This document shows positions 9,674 through 19,619 of a DNA stretch of 64,000 nt, one piece after another. Origin of the DNA: Methanohalophilus profundi (GTDB lineage: Archaea > Halobacteriota > Methanosarcinia > Methanosarcinales > Methanosarcinaceae). Numbering within the stretch: the first letter of the stretch is position 1; every line of letters begins with the position of its first letter. The notes beneath the pieces are model-generated. The model was given only the letters and a program-made list of their open reading frames with translations, did not search any database and was not told the origin of the DNA. A program made the translations under genes and the position numbers. Where the stretch lies: contig NZ_QBKB01000002.1 in the NCBI RefSeq assembly GCF_004137855.1, positions 1,437,368 to 1,501,367 of the forward strand, in the 5' to 3' direction.

Positions 9674-10183
9674 ATGTATTGGAAGACAGTTCAGGGTACT
9701 CTTTTTATTGATGACCTGAATGCCTTTTTGCAAAAACTGAATGTTCTTGCAGATGAGTATGATGTTACCATACAGGCAATGGATGCAGGTAAAATAGCAG
9801 GTATGGCCCATATCGAACTTGCAATAAAAAAAGCCAGAAGAGCATTTGAATCCGGCAGCAATGTGGCCAGGGACCCCGGGGTTGAAATTCTCCGGTATGC
9901 TTCCGGAAAACGACAGATTGTTGAAGCTTTTTCTATGGGTATGAAGGAAGGGGATATTTCTGTTGTTTTTCTTGTCCTGGGCGAAAAAAATAAAGTAGAT
10001 GCTGTTTTACCTGCACTTGATTCAATGGTCTGCAAGAGTGAAGTGATCGATTATTCAGGCCAAAAGGAAGAGAATATAAGGGCTCATTTCGGAATTGGTT
10101 ATGCAGAGACAGCTGCAATCGGGGTATCGCGGATACCTGACATCGTGCTGGAGCGGGTGTCACTGGTGGACATCCTGAAATAA
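9674..10183 (+). CDS. cgi121: KEOPS complex subunit Cgi121
   Basis: 169 residues matching archaeal Cgi121, the KEOPS subunit that binds the 3' CCA end of tRNA and stimulates Bud32-Kae1 in making t6A37. Family-like features are the central helix with AGMAHIELAIKKARRAF, the SGKRQIVEAFSMG strand-helix and the acidic C-terminal half. The length is typical. It is followed after 73 bases by glpX and then by a gene whose product is expected to methylthiolate t6A. Confidence 0.85.
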   Translation: MYWKTVQGTLFIDDLNAFLQKLNVLADEYDVTIQAMDAGKIAGMAHIELAIKKARRAFESGSNVARDPGVEILRYASGKRQIVEAFSMGMKEGDISVVFLVLGEKNKVDAVLPALDSMVCKSEVIDYSGQKEENIRAHFGIGYAETAAIGVSRIPDIVLERVSLVDILK

Positions 10184-10225
10184 GACCATTGGTAAACTTA
10201 TTAATAAGTACATACAGATTATTCA

Positions 10226-10235
10226 TCTATATATC
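10226..10235 (+). promoter_or_regulatory. TATA box upstream of glpX
   Basis: TCTATATATC lies about 27 bases before the ATG at 10257. That spacing places the transcript start close to the start codon, so the GAGAGGA at 10244-10250 may or may not be transcribed. Confidence 0.45.
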
Positions 10236-10256
10236 TATCAAATGAGAGGATTATTA

Positions 10257-11345
10257 ATGCCACACCCCAAGACTGCAGAGAATATTATGAAAAATGCCGG
10301 TCCGATAGAAAGTGCCTTACTCCCCAAACTGATCCATGTCACAGAAGCTGCTGCGATTGCTGCTGCCCATCAGATCGGCAAGGGTGACAAGAATTATGCC
10401 GATCAGGTATCGGTGGAAGCAATGCGCAGGATTCTCAATTGCCTGGATATCAGTGGTGTCATCCAGATCGGTGAAGGTGAAAGGGACGAGGCACCAATGC
10501 TCTATATTGGTGAAGAAGTCGGTACAGGTAAAGGTGATCTTAAGGTAAATATTGCCGTTGATCCGCTGGAAGGTACCAACCTCTGTGCAGACGGTGTACC
10601 GGGTTCCATCTCAGTTATGGCCATGTCAGAACCCAATGGTTTGTTCCACGGTCCAGATGTCTATATGGATAAAATCGTAGTCGGTCCAGAAGTCGTAAAG
10701 TATGGACGAGAACACCCCGGAGAGGAAATTGATCTGGACGCCCCGGCAATTGACAATCTTGAGATAGTGGCCCGTGCCTTAAACCGCAGTGTAGAGGAAC
10801 TTGTGGTTGTGATTCTGGACCGTGAGCGTCATAAGGATAAAATCGAGGAAATCCGGAAAACCGGTGCTAGGGTAAATCTGGTTTCCGACGGTGATCTTAT
10901 GCCCGGCGTATCAACGGCTATACGTGGCTCAGGTATCCATGTGGTAATGGGTTCGGGTGGTTCGGGTGAAGCTGTACTTACAGCCTCTGCAATGAAGATA
11001 CTGGGTGGAAAGGTGCTTGCACGCCTGGTTTTACCTTCAGTTGCCAATCGCAAACCCGATGATGTAATTGCACGGGAGGTAGAGGAAAAGATGCCCCGGC
11101 TTAAAAAGATGGGCATAACTGAAGACAACATGCATGATGTTCTTGATACTGAAAAACTTGTACCCGGTAAAGACGTAATCTTTGCTGCAACCGGTGTGAC
11201 CTCCGGGCATTTCCTCAAGGGCACCAACCTTTTTGGTTATGGGGACGCAAGGGTACACAGTATATCAATGGGTAGTTCAGGTATTGTCAAATTTTCAGAT
11301 TCAGTATATATACACGACAAGGAAAAAACGCCTCTCAGGCTATAA
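10257..11345 (+). CDS. glpX: Class II fructose-1,6-bisphosphatase (GlpX)
   Basis: About 362 residues. It dephosphorylates fructose 1,6-bisphosphate in gluconeogenesis, and the fold is the lithium-sensitive phosphatase type. Visible metal and substrate motifs are GEGERDEAP near residue 80, DPLEGT near residue 107 and a GSGGSGEAVLTA loop in the C-terminal half. The ATG at 10257 is chosen over the one at 10242 because GAGAGGA lies between them. Together with pgk nearby and the ADP-dependent kinases at 23-26 kb it covers part of central sugar metabolism. Confidence 0.9.
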   Translation: MPHPKTAENIMKNAGPIESALLPKLIHVTEAAAIAAAHQIGKGDKNYADQVSVEAMRRILNCLDISGVIQIGEGERDEAPMLYIGEEVGTGKGDLKVNIAVDPLEGTNLCADGVPGSISVMAMSEPNGLFHGPDVYMDKIVVGPEVVKYGREHPGEEIDLDAPAIDNLEIVARALNRSVEELVVVILDRERHKDKIEEIRKTGARVNLVSDGDLMPGVSTAIRGSGIHVVMGSGGSGEAVLTASAMKILGGKVLARLVLPSVANRKPDDVIAREVEEKMPRLKKMGITEDNMHDVLDTEKLVPGKDVIFAATGVTSGHFLKGTNLFGYGDARVHSISMGSSGIVKFSDSVYIHDKEKTPLRL

Positions 11346-11360
11346 TATGGAGATTTTGTC

Positions 11361-12656
11361 CTGTTAAATATACATGTTGCAACCTTTGGCTGTACGGCCA
11401 ACCAGTCCTCTTCCGAGATCCTTGAGGCTAAAGCGGTGGATCTGGGCCACAGGCTTGTATCTGAAAGAGAAGCTGATGTGATCATATGCAACACCTGTAC
11501 AGTCAAGGATACTACAGAGCAGAAGATATTGCACAAGATCAAGGAATGGGGTCTTCAGGGCAGGGAAGTAATTGTCACAGGTTGCATGCCTCAGGTTCAA
11601 ATGGACGAAATATTAGAAAATAATCCCGAGGTTCATGTCCTGGGCATGAATTCCCTTCTTAAGCTCGGAGTAATTCTCAACCGGGTTCATGAAAGGCTGG
11701 GGGGACTCTCATTGAGGCCCATGAGTGTCTTTGATGATTCTCCTGAAGGTTTACTCAATGTGCCCCGCAACAGGTCCAGTCCGAATATCCATATCTGCCA
11801 GATATCACAGGGTTGCAATAACCGTTGTTCCTATTGTATTGTTACACTTGCCAGGGGTCCCCTTTACTCCTTTGATGCCGATTCAATCGTTACCGACATC
11901 GAGCAGGCTGTTTACGAAGGATGCAGTGAGATCTGGCTAACATCCCAGGACAATGCTCAGTATGGTTTGGATAAAGGTATTTATCTGCCTGCACTGCTTG
12001 AGAGGATTACTGCAATTCCTGGAGATTTCAGGCTACGTGTGGGTATGATGAATCCTGCTTCAACACTTGAAATTCTGGATGACTTGTTAGAGGCTTATTC
12101 AAGTGAAAAGATCTACAAAGTTTTACACCTTCCCATCCAGTCAGCTTCGGACAAAGTGCTTGACAGGATGAAACGCAAACATACAATGGAACAGGCAAAC
12201 ATTATAGTCGAAAAGTTCAGGGGTGCGTTTCCCGAAAGTACCCTTTTCACAGATATTATTGTGGGTTTTCCCGGGGAGGATGAGGAGGATTTCGAACTTA
12301 CGCTGGACTGGATTCGAACCTATCGCCCTGATAAGGTAAATATTTCACGTTACACACCAAGGCCGCACACTGAAGCATTGCAATTCAGAAATATAGATAC
12401 ACGTATCGTTGTGGAGCGTTCGGGCAAACTCCATCGTCTCTGTAATCAAATCAAACTCGGAAAAAAGGAAGATATGGTAGGAAGGGAAGTTGATGTATTC
12501 ATCTCACAACAGGCAAAGGTAAAAGGATTGATGTCCCGCACCGATTCTTATAAACCTGTTGTGATCCCTGAAGCAGGTGAATTTTGTCCGGGTCAACGTT
12601 GCAGGGTGAAGATAGAGGAAGCAACCCCTGGTTACTTTATCGGCCACCCTGTTTAA
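11361..12656 (+). CDS. tRNA t6A37 methylthiotransferase (e-MtaB/CDKAL1-like)
   Basis: About 431 residues. This radical SAM enzyme adds a methylthio group to t6A37 of tRNA. The N-terminal UPF0004 domain carries FGCTANQ, CNTCTVK and GCMPQ cysteines. The radical SAM CxxxCxxC is in CNNRCSYC. A TRAM domain closes the protein. No ATG, GTG or TTG precedes the conserved N-terminus in frame. The first candidate is CTG at 11361, eight bases after GGAG, so either a CTG start or a base error. The gene follows glpX by 15 bases and its end overlaps the convergent ClC gene by 20 bases. Confidence 0.87.
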   Translation: MLNIHVATFGCTANQSSSEILEAKAVDLGHRLVSEREADVIICNTCTVKDTTEQKILHKIKEWGLQGREVIVTGCMPQVQMDEILENNPEVHVLGMNSLLKLGVILNRVHERLGGLSLRPMSVFDDSPEGLLNVPRNRSSPNIHICQISQGCNNRCSYCIVTLARGPLYSFDADSIVTDIEQAVYEGCSEIWLTSQDNAQYGLDKGIYLPALLERITAIPGDFRLRVGMMNPASTLEILDDLLEAYSSEKIYKVLHLPIQSASDKVLDRMKRKHTMEQANIIVEKFRGAFPESTLFTDIIVGFPGEDEEDFELTLDWIRTYRPDKVNISRYTPRPHTEALQFRNIDTRIVVERSGKLHRLCNQIKLGKKEDMVGREVDVFISQQAKVKGLMSRTDSYKPVVIPEAGEFCPGQRCRVKIEEATPGYFIGHPV

Positions 12657-14379
12657 GATTATCATCTTCACCGGTTTGCATTCTGTTAACTATTTCCCGG
12701 TCATAGGATTTCACGATATCACTGCGGGTTATTATTCCGATCAGGCTTATTCCATCATTTCTGGAGACAACAGGTAATCTGCCCACATCATGTGCTGCCA
12801 GTCTTTTTAGTACTATGTCAAGAGATTCATCAGGATACGCAGTAGCAACATTTTTAGTCATTATTTGAGTGACCGGTTTTTCCAGTTCCCCCTGCTCTAC
12901 TTTATCGCGCATGTCATGCAGGGTGACAATTCCTGCAATTTTTCCCTAGTTGTCAAGTACCGGGAAACCTGCATGTTTGCTTTTTTGCATTAGATTTAGA
13001 AGATTGGCAGTTGTATCTTTTACATTAAGGAATAACACATCTCTTACCATATTATCCCTGACATTCAGTGATTCCATAACATTTACCTCGGTGCCGGCCC
13101 TGATGACGTGCCCTCTTCTCCTGAGCAATTCTGTAAATATCGATTCTTCATGAAGGTGAGTTGATATTACATTGCTGATCACACAGGCCAACATGAGGGG
13201 CAGGATAAGGTTGTAATCACGGGTAAGTTCAAAAAGAATAAGCATGGCAGTCAGGGGTGCACGTACCACTCCCGCAAAGACTGCCCCCATACCTACAAGG
13301 GCATATGCTCCCGCAGGTGCTGTATAAAAAGGAAAAATATAATTCACCAGATTTCCAAAACCCCCTCCCAGCATAGAACCTGCAAAAAGGGACGGGACTA
13401 TAACTCCCCCCGAACCTCCGGAACCAACTGTGAAGGCAAATGCCACAATTTTAAGGACAAGCAGTATCAACAGCATCTGCAGGGCAAGTTCGTTGTTGAG
13501 GGATTGCTTGATAACATCGTAGCCGATTCCGAATATCTGCGGATAGAAATAACCGATACACCCGACTACAAGTCCTCCAAGTGCAGGTTTCACGTAGGGT
13601 TTGACAGGAACTTTTTCAAATGAATCCCGGGTAAGGTATGTAAATTTTATGAATATTGCAGCAGCAATTCCTGAAAGAACGCCCAGGATGATGTATAGTG
13701 CTGGCTCGTGAAACGGGCTCTCCATACCGTAATAGGAAACCTGTATGGGCTGGATACCAAAAACGATGTCCGTTACAAGGGTAGAGAACACTGAAGAAAG
13801 AACTATCGGTATAAGTGTCTTGGCCTGTAATTCCCCGAGAATTACCTCTACTACAAAAACCACCCCGGCAAGAGGGGCATGAAATGCCGCTGCAATTCCT
13901 CCAGAAGCCCCGCAGGCAATCAATGTCCTGAAACGGTGATCCGGACTTTTCAGCCGGCTGCCTACCGTGGCTCCCACACCGGCTCCCGCGAGAATACCGG
14001 GAGCTTCTTTGCCCACCGATCCTCCTGTACAGATTGAGATCATTGAAAGGAATACTTCATAAAAAGCAAATTTACTCTTTATCTTCCCGCCCTGAAGAGC
14101 TGTTGCTTCCATTACCTCTGCAACTCCACAACGACTTTTTCTCATAAATTTATGGGATATCAGGCCAACGCATAATCCTCCTGCAGCCGGAAGGAGGATG
14201 ATATATTTAGGAAGGTTACTATCCGGGGCATTGAAAAAAAGGGTTGTAAAGTAAAAGGTAACCTGATCATAGGCTACAAAAGCCAGGCCTGTTATTATTC
14301 CTATTATTATGGCAAGGAAATTAGAAATGAACCCTTCGGTGTAATACCGATTCTTTAACTCGTTTTTGGAAATATTCAA
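12637..14379 (-). CDS. ClC-type chloride channel/antiporter with C-terminal CBS pair, in-frame TAG
   Basis: About 580 residues when the TAG at 12946-12948 (coding strand 12948-12946) is read as an amino acid. The membrane part has ClC signatures: GSVGKEAPG near residue 120 and GSGGSGGVIVPSLF near 318. Two CBS domains follow. The TAG falls inside the first CBS domain, between VLDN and GKIAGIVTLHD, where relatives carry a charged residue, and the frame is unchanged on both sides. It may encode pyrrolysine. Termination there would remove most of the CBS pair. The start is TTG at 14379 with a weak ribosome site. Confidence 0.85.
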
Positions 14380-14397
14380 AAAAGGTCGCCTTCATAA

Positions 14398-14429
14398 ATA
14401 AAAAAGTAATGAGGAAAGAAGTCCTCATT
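14398..14429 (-). terminator. Intrinsic terminator of the iron-sulfur flavoprotein gene
   Basis: On the minus strand AATGAGGA, a six-base loop, TCCTCATT and then ACTTTTTT. The stem begins within the stop codon region of the flavoprotein gene. Confidence 0.7.
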
Positions 14430-14995
14430 TATTTTTTCTTCATCATTTCTAGTAAGTCACACACCTTTTCAATAGTATCGTCCAGCGTCTTGGTCCCGGT
14501 CTTATCTTCTTCAAAGGGCTTTTTCACAATCCCGCCGAAGTGTCCGCCATCTCCCACAACAACCATTCCATGAATGTGCATCCAGTCCTGGATTACCTGT
14601 ATGGTCTTTTCCTGTCCTCCGTTCCTGGAGCCACCAATAGCAATACCTGCACCAATCTTATTACTGAGCTTGAAATTATGTCTCCTGAGCAGGACGCTTC
14701 TGTCAAATAGGGCCTTCAGCTGGGCAGTTGGACTTCCGAAATAGACCGGTGAAGCCACGATAATTGCATCCGCTTCATCCAGTTTTGGATAGATCATTTC
14801 CATATCGTCTTTGATAGGACATTCCTCGCTTTCCCTGCAATTGCCGCATGCAATACAGGGTTTGACTTCCATCTCTGAGAGGAATACGCTGTCGGTGGTA
14901 AATCCTCTTTTTTCAGCCATTGCGAGGGCCCTGTTTATCATCTGTTCACTGTTTCCGTTCTTTTTAGGACTGCCTGATATGCCCAGAATTTTCAT
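14429..14995 (-). CDS. Iron-sulfur flavoprotein (Isf-like, NADPH-dependent FMN reductase family)
   Basis: 188 residues with a flavodoxin-like fold. An SGSPKKNGNS phosphate loop for FMN lies at residues 6-15. A compact C-x2-C-x2-C-x5-C cluster motif is in CIACGNCRESEEC near 47-59. SPVYFGSPTAQLKALFDR is the second flavin loop. In methanogens such proteins take electrons from ferredoxin and act on O2 or H2O2 or on other acceptors. The length is typical. It is monocistronic, with a terminator after it and no close partner upstream. Confidence 0.87.
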   Translation of the reverse strand: MKILGISGSPKKNGNSEQMINRALAMAEKRGFTTDSVFLSEMEVKPCIACGNCRESEECPIKDDMEMIYPKLDEADAIIVASPVYFGSPTAQLKALFDRSVLLRRHNFKLSNKIGAGIAIGGSRNGGQEKTIQVIQDWMHIHGMVVVGDGGHFGGIVKKPFEEDKTGTKTLDDTIEKVCDLLEMMKKK

Positions 14996-15111
14996 AAGAT
15001 CACCTGTCTGCCGTATAGGTTTATGTTAATATTAGCTTTTGGGTGACTTTGGTATAAATTTATTAATCATAGGCCCTTCTCCTTATTGTAAAGAGGGAGC
15101 CGGGAATACTC

Positions 15112-17205
15112 ATGTTATCCAGTCTTTTTAATCCTGATTCAGTGGCTGTGATCGGTGCATCAAGGAAAAAAGGTAAAGTGGGAAATGCAGTCCTGTCCAA
15201 CCTGGTAAAGGATTTCAGAGGAAATATCTACCCTGTCAATCCCGGCGAGGAAAAGATTGAGGACCTTACATGCTATGCCTCCATTCTTGATGTGGCTGAT
15301 GAAGTGGATCTTGCTGTTGTAGTCGTACCTGCAAAAGTAGTGCCTCCTACGCTGGAAGAATGCGGCAGGGCAGGGGTGAAGTACGTGGTGGTAATCTCTG
15401 CGGGTTTCAAGGAGGCAGGTGTTGAGGGAGCTAAACTTGAACGCAGGTCCATGGAGATTTGTAAGGAATACGGAATGCACATGGTAGGTCCCAACTGTCT
15501 GGGAATCATGGATCCGGTTGCAGGTCTGAACGCCTCTTTTGCCGCATCGATGGCATATGAGGGCAATATTGCAATGATGTCACAGTCCGGTGCCATATGT
15601 ACTTCTACCCTTGATTGGGCAGAAGCCAATGGAATGGGTTTTTCCAAATTCGTAAGCCTTGGGAATAAGGCTGATCTGGGGGAAAACGAATTCCTGGCCG
15701 AATTCCGGGACGATTCGTCAACCTCGGTTATTGCAGCCTATCTGGAAGGTATCAAAAATGGGTCACAATTCATTGAAATTGCCAGGGATGTTTCCAGGAA
15801 AAAACCTGTGGTTTTGGTCAAATCAGGCCGTACTGCTGCCGGTTCCCGGGCCGTATCCTCTCACACCGGTACACTTGCCGGCTCGGACCAGGCCTATAAT
15901 GCCGCTTTTGATAAATCCGGTGTGGTACGTGCGGATACACTGGAAGACATGCTGGATTACATAAGGGCTTTTTCAACCCAGCCAATCCCTGCAGGCAGGC
16001 GGATAGCCATACTCACCAATGCCGGGGGCCTGGGAATTCTTACGGCAGATGCATGTTATTATGAAGGTCTGGAGCTGGCTTCGTTCTCTGCTGAAACAAT
16101 TGAAGGGTTACGTGAGTTTCTACCCGGTGCTGCCAGTTTTTACAATCCTGTGGATGTACTGGGGGATGCAAGTGCAAAACTCTACGGTGATGCCCTTGAA
16201 ATTGTGTTAAAAGATCCTAATGTGGATGGTGTTATCCTGTTGACTTCTCCCCAGGCTATGACTGATGTGGGAAGCATCGCAAGGATTGTAATTCAAAAAA
16301 TGGAAAATTCTGATAAACCGGTACTTTGCAGTTTTGTGGGGGGTACACGGGTTATGGAAGGCAATTCCATTCTTGTAGCGGGGGGAGTGCCCAATTACAC
16401 CTTCCCCGAAAGAGCAGTGGCCAGTATGGGTGCCCTGTGTGATTACGGAAAAAGGCGAAACATGGTTTATCCTTTACCCAAACCGGTTCATTCGGACAGG
16501 AAAATGGCATCTGCACTGCTCGATGAAGCAGCAGCAAAGGATAAAAAAATCCTGGGGCTTGAATCATTTGATCTTCTGAAAGCCTATGGCATTCCAGTTG
16601 TGGAAATCGGGAAGGCTTCCACTGTGGAAGAAGCGGTGGAGGAAAGCGAAAGGATTGGTTACCCTGTAGTTATGAAAGTCCTTTCCCCTGACATTTCACA
16701 TAAGACCGATGTCGGAGGTATCCGGCTTTCACTGATGAGTAAAGAGGATATCAGGCGTGCCTATCATACAATGATGTCGGATGTAGGCCGCTACATGCCT
16801 TCTGCACGAATTACAGGTGTGCAATTGCAGAGAATGATTGAAGGTGGCCGGGAAGTGATAATAGGTATGAACAGGGATGTGCAGTTCGGCCCGCTTCTTA
16901 TATTTGGTCTGGGGGGGACATATGTAGAGATCCTTAAAGATGTGTCTTTCAGGCTCGCTCCCCTCAATGAAAAGGATGCTCACTCAATGATTTCTTCCAT
17001 CCGTTCCTATCCTTTACTTACAGGTGTGAGGGGAGAAAAAGCATATGATGTGAATGCGGTGGCGGATGTTCTCGTGCGTGTTTCCAGGCTTGTGGAAGAT
17101 TTCCCGCAGGTCCTTGAGTTTGAAATAAATCCGTTGATGGTCCTTCCGGAAGGTGAAGGTTGTTTTGCTATGGATATGCGTCTTACATTGAAAGAATCAA
17201 ATTGA
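15112..17205 (+). CDS. acd: Acetyl-CoA synthetase (ADP-forming), fused alpha and beta subunits
   Basis: 697 residues. The family interconverts acetyl-CoA, ADP and phosphate with acetate, CoA and ATP; related acyl-CoAs are possible substrates. The N-terminal CoA-binding Rossmann domain has VAVIGASRKKGK. The ligase domain carries the phosphorylated-histidine loop SSHTGTLAGSD. The C-terminal ATP-grasp domain starts near residue 470 and contains HKTDVGGIRLSL. Some archaea split this enzyme; here it is one chain. GGGAGCC lies upstream of the ATG. The gene leads an operon with the DRTGG protein, pgk and AMMECR1. Confidence 0.9.
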   Translation: MLSSLFNPDSVAVIGASRKKGKVGNAVLSNLVKDFRGNIYPVNPGEEKIEDLTCYASILDVADEVDLAVVVVPAKVVPPTLEECGRAGVKYVVVISAGFKEAGVEGAKLERRSMEICKEYGMHMVGPNCLGIMDPVAGLNASFAASMAYEGNIAMMSQSGAICTSTLDWAEANGMGFSKFVSLGNKADLGENEFLAEFRDDSSTSVIAAYLEGIKNGSQFIEIARDVSRKKPVVLVKSGRTAAGSRAVSSHTGTLAGSDQAYNAAFDKSGVVRADTLEDMLDYIRAFSTQPIPAGRRIAILTNAGGLGILTADACYYEGLELASFSAETIEGLREFLPGAASFYNPVDVLGDASAKLYGDALEIVLKDPNVDGVILLTSPQAMTDVGSIARIVIQKMENSDKPVLCSFVGGTRVMEGNSILVAGGVPNYTFPERAVASMGALCDYGKRRNMVYPLPKPVHSDRKMASALLDEAAAKDKKILGLESFDLLKAYGIPVVEIGKASTVEEAVEESERIGYPVVMKVLSPDISHKTDVGGIRLSLMSKEDIRRAYHTMMSDVGRYMPSARITGVQLQRMIEGGREVIIGMNRDVQFGPLLIFGLGGTYVEILKDVSFRLAPLNEKDAHSMISSIRSYPLLTGVRGEKAYDVNAVADVLVRVSRLVEDFPQVLEFEINPLMVLPEGEGCFAMDMRLTLKESN

Positions 17206-17222
17206 TAACAGGGAGGGTTTGT

Positions 17223-18289
17223 ATGGCTTCAATACTTGTAAGTTCTTCTGAAAATTATTCCGGGAAAAGTTCGATATGCAGTGGCCTTGGCCTGATACTT
17301 AAAGAACGTGGGAAAAGTGTGGGCTACATGAAACCGGTGGGTAACCTGCTGGTTGATGTTGATGGTGTTCTCTCCGATGAGGATGCAGAACAAATGCGGG
17401 ATCTGCTGGCTCTTGAAACCCCACGCAGTTGCATCACTCCAATTATGCTTACCGAGAATCTTACCAATGATGCTCTACTGGGAGTGGAAAAACATCTGGA
17501 CGAAACCCTGAAACAGGCTTATTCGGAAGTTTCCAGGGATAAAGATATGGTGATCATAGAGGGGGAAGGAGGTATCGGAAGCGGGGCCATGTACAATTTG
17601 TCAGATCCCCAGGTAGCTTCCATACTGGACAGTAAGATCCTGCTGATTACCCGTTTTGATTCGGTTAGTGCAGTGGACAGGATTCTCTGTGACATCGAAT
17701 TAATAGCTGACAGGAATATGCTTTCAGGTGTTATTCTCAACGAAGTTGAAGAAGACAAAATAGGAATGGTAAGGGACATGGTTGTACCCTTCCTTGAAAA
17801 GAAGGGGGTGAAGGTATTTGGTGTAATTCCCCGCGATCATACTCTTGGAGCGGTTTCTATAGCAGAAATTGTGGAAGATTTGAGAGGAGATGTCCTGACA
17901 GGTAGACAGGAAATGGGCAATCTTGTTGAACATTATCTTGTGGGTGCTATGGAAGTTAATTCGGCGATCAAGTATTTCCGGCGCTCTCCAAACAATGTTG
18001 TAGTGACAGGGGGGGACGCGCGGATATACAGATGGCGGCTATAGAGGTCGGAGCAAAGGCATTGATCCTGACGGGCAATCTCCGTCCCAGCGAAGCTGTA
18101 CTTGGAAGTGCTGATGAAGCAGGCGTGGTTGTTGTGCTTGTAAGGGGTGACACTCTTTCCACGATAGAAAGAATGGAGAACCTAATCGGACACTCCCGGA
18201 TTCAGCAGAAGACCAAGATTGAAACAATCGTTAGACTGATTGAAGAGAATGTGGATGTTGACTCTATACTGGATTCAGCAGGTTTGTGA
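17223..18289 (+). CDS. BioD-like/DRTGG domain protein (one frameshift)
   Basis: About 355 residues once one base is restored near 18015-18019, where GGGGGGACGCGC should read with an extra C. This joins the main frame to the last 86 residues. A P-loop (SSSENYSGKSSIC) opens a BioD-like ATPase domain and the C-terminus is a DRTGG domain. The family is the stand-alone version of the N-terminal regulatory part of some phosphotransacetylases. Position 17 bases after an acetyl-CoA synthetase suggests a role in acetyl-CoA metabolism or its control, but this is inference. The start ATG follows GGGAGGG. Confidence 0.82.
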
Positions 18290-18293
18290 GAAC

Positions 18294-18303
18294 ATATATA
18301 ATA
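18294..18303 (+). promoter_or_regulatory. Possible internal TATA box before pgk
   Basis: CATATATAAT lies just after the DRTGG gene stop and about 60 bases before the pgk start. It could provide an extra promoter inside the operon. Confidence 0.35.
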
Positions 18304-18363
18304 TGGATATGTATATAGGGGCCTGGCTGAAGTAGCCTATGTTAATGGAAAGGTTGACTGGTG

Positions 18364-19605
18364 ATGGATACCGTGCAGGACAAGGATTATTTCACTATTG
18401 ATGATTTTGATGTTGACGACAAAACAATTCTGGTGCGAGTTGATATCAATACCCCGATGGACCCCGAGGGCAGTATTCTGGATGACCTGAGGATAAGCAG
18501 CCACATTCCCACAATAAAGGATCTTGAAGATTCACGGGTAGTATTGCTTGCCCATCAAAGCCGGGCGGGAAAAAGTGATTTCACAACTATGCAGCCTCAT
18601 GCAGAAATACTAAGTTACTATCTGGGTAGGGAAGTGGAATACGTAGATGATATTTTCGGCTCTCATGCACGTTCAAGGATTGCAGCAATGGAAAAAGGGG
18701 ATGTGCTTTTGCTGGAAAATGTACGTTTCTATTCTGAGGAAACCATTTCACGATCTGCCAAAGAGCATGCAAGCACACATATGGTGAAAAACCTGGCTCC
18801 CCTTGCGGACATCTTTTTGAATGATGCTTTTGCCGTATCCCATCGTTCTCATCTTTCTTTAATGGGGTTTACACATCTCCTTCCCTGTGGTGCAGGCCGT
18901 TTAATGGAAAAAGAGATTACCTCACTGGACAGAGGGATAAAGGGAGGGGGAAGACCCTGTATTTTCGTACTGGGTGGTGCCAAGGTTGACGATTCCCTTA
19001 CGGTTGCTGAAAATGTACTTTCAAATGGTGGCGCTGACCGCGTACTTGTGACAGGTGTTGTTGCAAATGTAATGCTGGCTGCATCAGGTTTTGATATCGG
19101 GAAAGCAAATAAGGATCTCATTGAATCCCAGGGCTATCTTGAACAGATAGATAGGTCAAAGAAAATTCTTGACGATTTTGACGGAAAAGTGGGTTTACCC
19201 GTAGATGTAGCATTGAATGATAACGGCAGCAGGATCGAAGTATCGGTCGAAGAAGTTGGGGATTCGATACTACCAATCAATGATATAGGAATTGAAACGA
19301 TTGTTGCTTATTCCAGAGAAATCAGTCAGGCAGGCACTGTGATTCTCAATGGACCCGCCGGGGTTTCCGAACAGGATGGATTTGAACTGGGGACCTATGA
19401 AATTGTAAAAGCTGCCACAGAAGCCGATTATTCCATTGCAGGAGGTGGCCATATTTCTGCCGAGGTGCGGGATATGGGTTTCGATCACAGTTTTTCCCAT
19501 ATAAGTACAGGAGGCGGCTCATGTATCGACTATCTTGCAGGAACCCCCCTGCCGGCAATCGAAGCCCTTAAAAAAGCTGCTGTCCTAATTTCAAAACACG
19601 ATTAA
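18364..19605 (+). CDS. pgk: Phosphoglycerate kinase
   Basis: 413 residues. It transfers phosphate between 1,3-bisphosphoglycerate and ADP. Substrate-binding VRVDINTPMD is near residue 25, with NDAFAVSHR near 155 and the nucleotide-binding GGGHISAEV and NGPAGV loops near the C-terminus, in standard order. A GTG directly before the ATG is an alternative start. The length and insert pattern are archaeal. Confidence 0.93.
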   Translation: MDTVQDKDYFTIDDFDVDDKTILVRVDINTPMDPEGSILDDLRISSHIPTIKDLEDSRVVLLAHQSRAGKSDFTTMQPHAEILSYYLGREVEYVDDIFGSHARSRIAAMEKGDVLLLENVRFYSEETISRSAKEHASTHMVKNLAPLADIFLNDAFAVSHRSHLSLMGFTHLLPCGAGRLMEKEITSLDRGIKGGGRPCIFVLGGAKVDDSLTVAENVLSNGGADRVLVTGVVANVMLAASGFDIGKANKDLIESQGYLEQIDRSKKILDDFDGKVGLPVDVALNDNGSRIEVSVEEVGDSILPINDIGIETIVAYSREISQAGTVILNGPAGVSEQDGFELGTYEIVKAATEADYSIAGGGHISAEVRDMGFDHSFSHISTGGGSCIDYLAGTPLPAIEALKKAAVLISKHD

Positions 19606-19619
19606 GTGGAGGTAATATT

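Noticed and set aside
18042-18044. TAG in the DRTGG gene taken as recoded
   Set aside because: The reading DIQMAAIEVGAKAL resumes in a shifted frame, so a deletion near 18017 is the cause.
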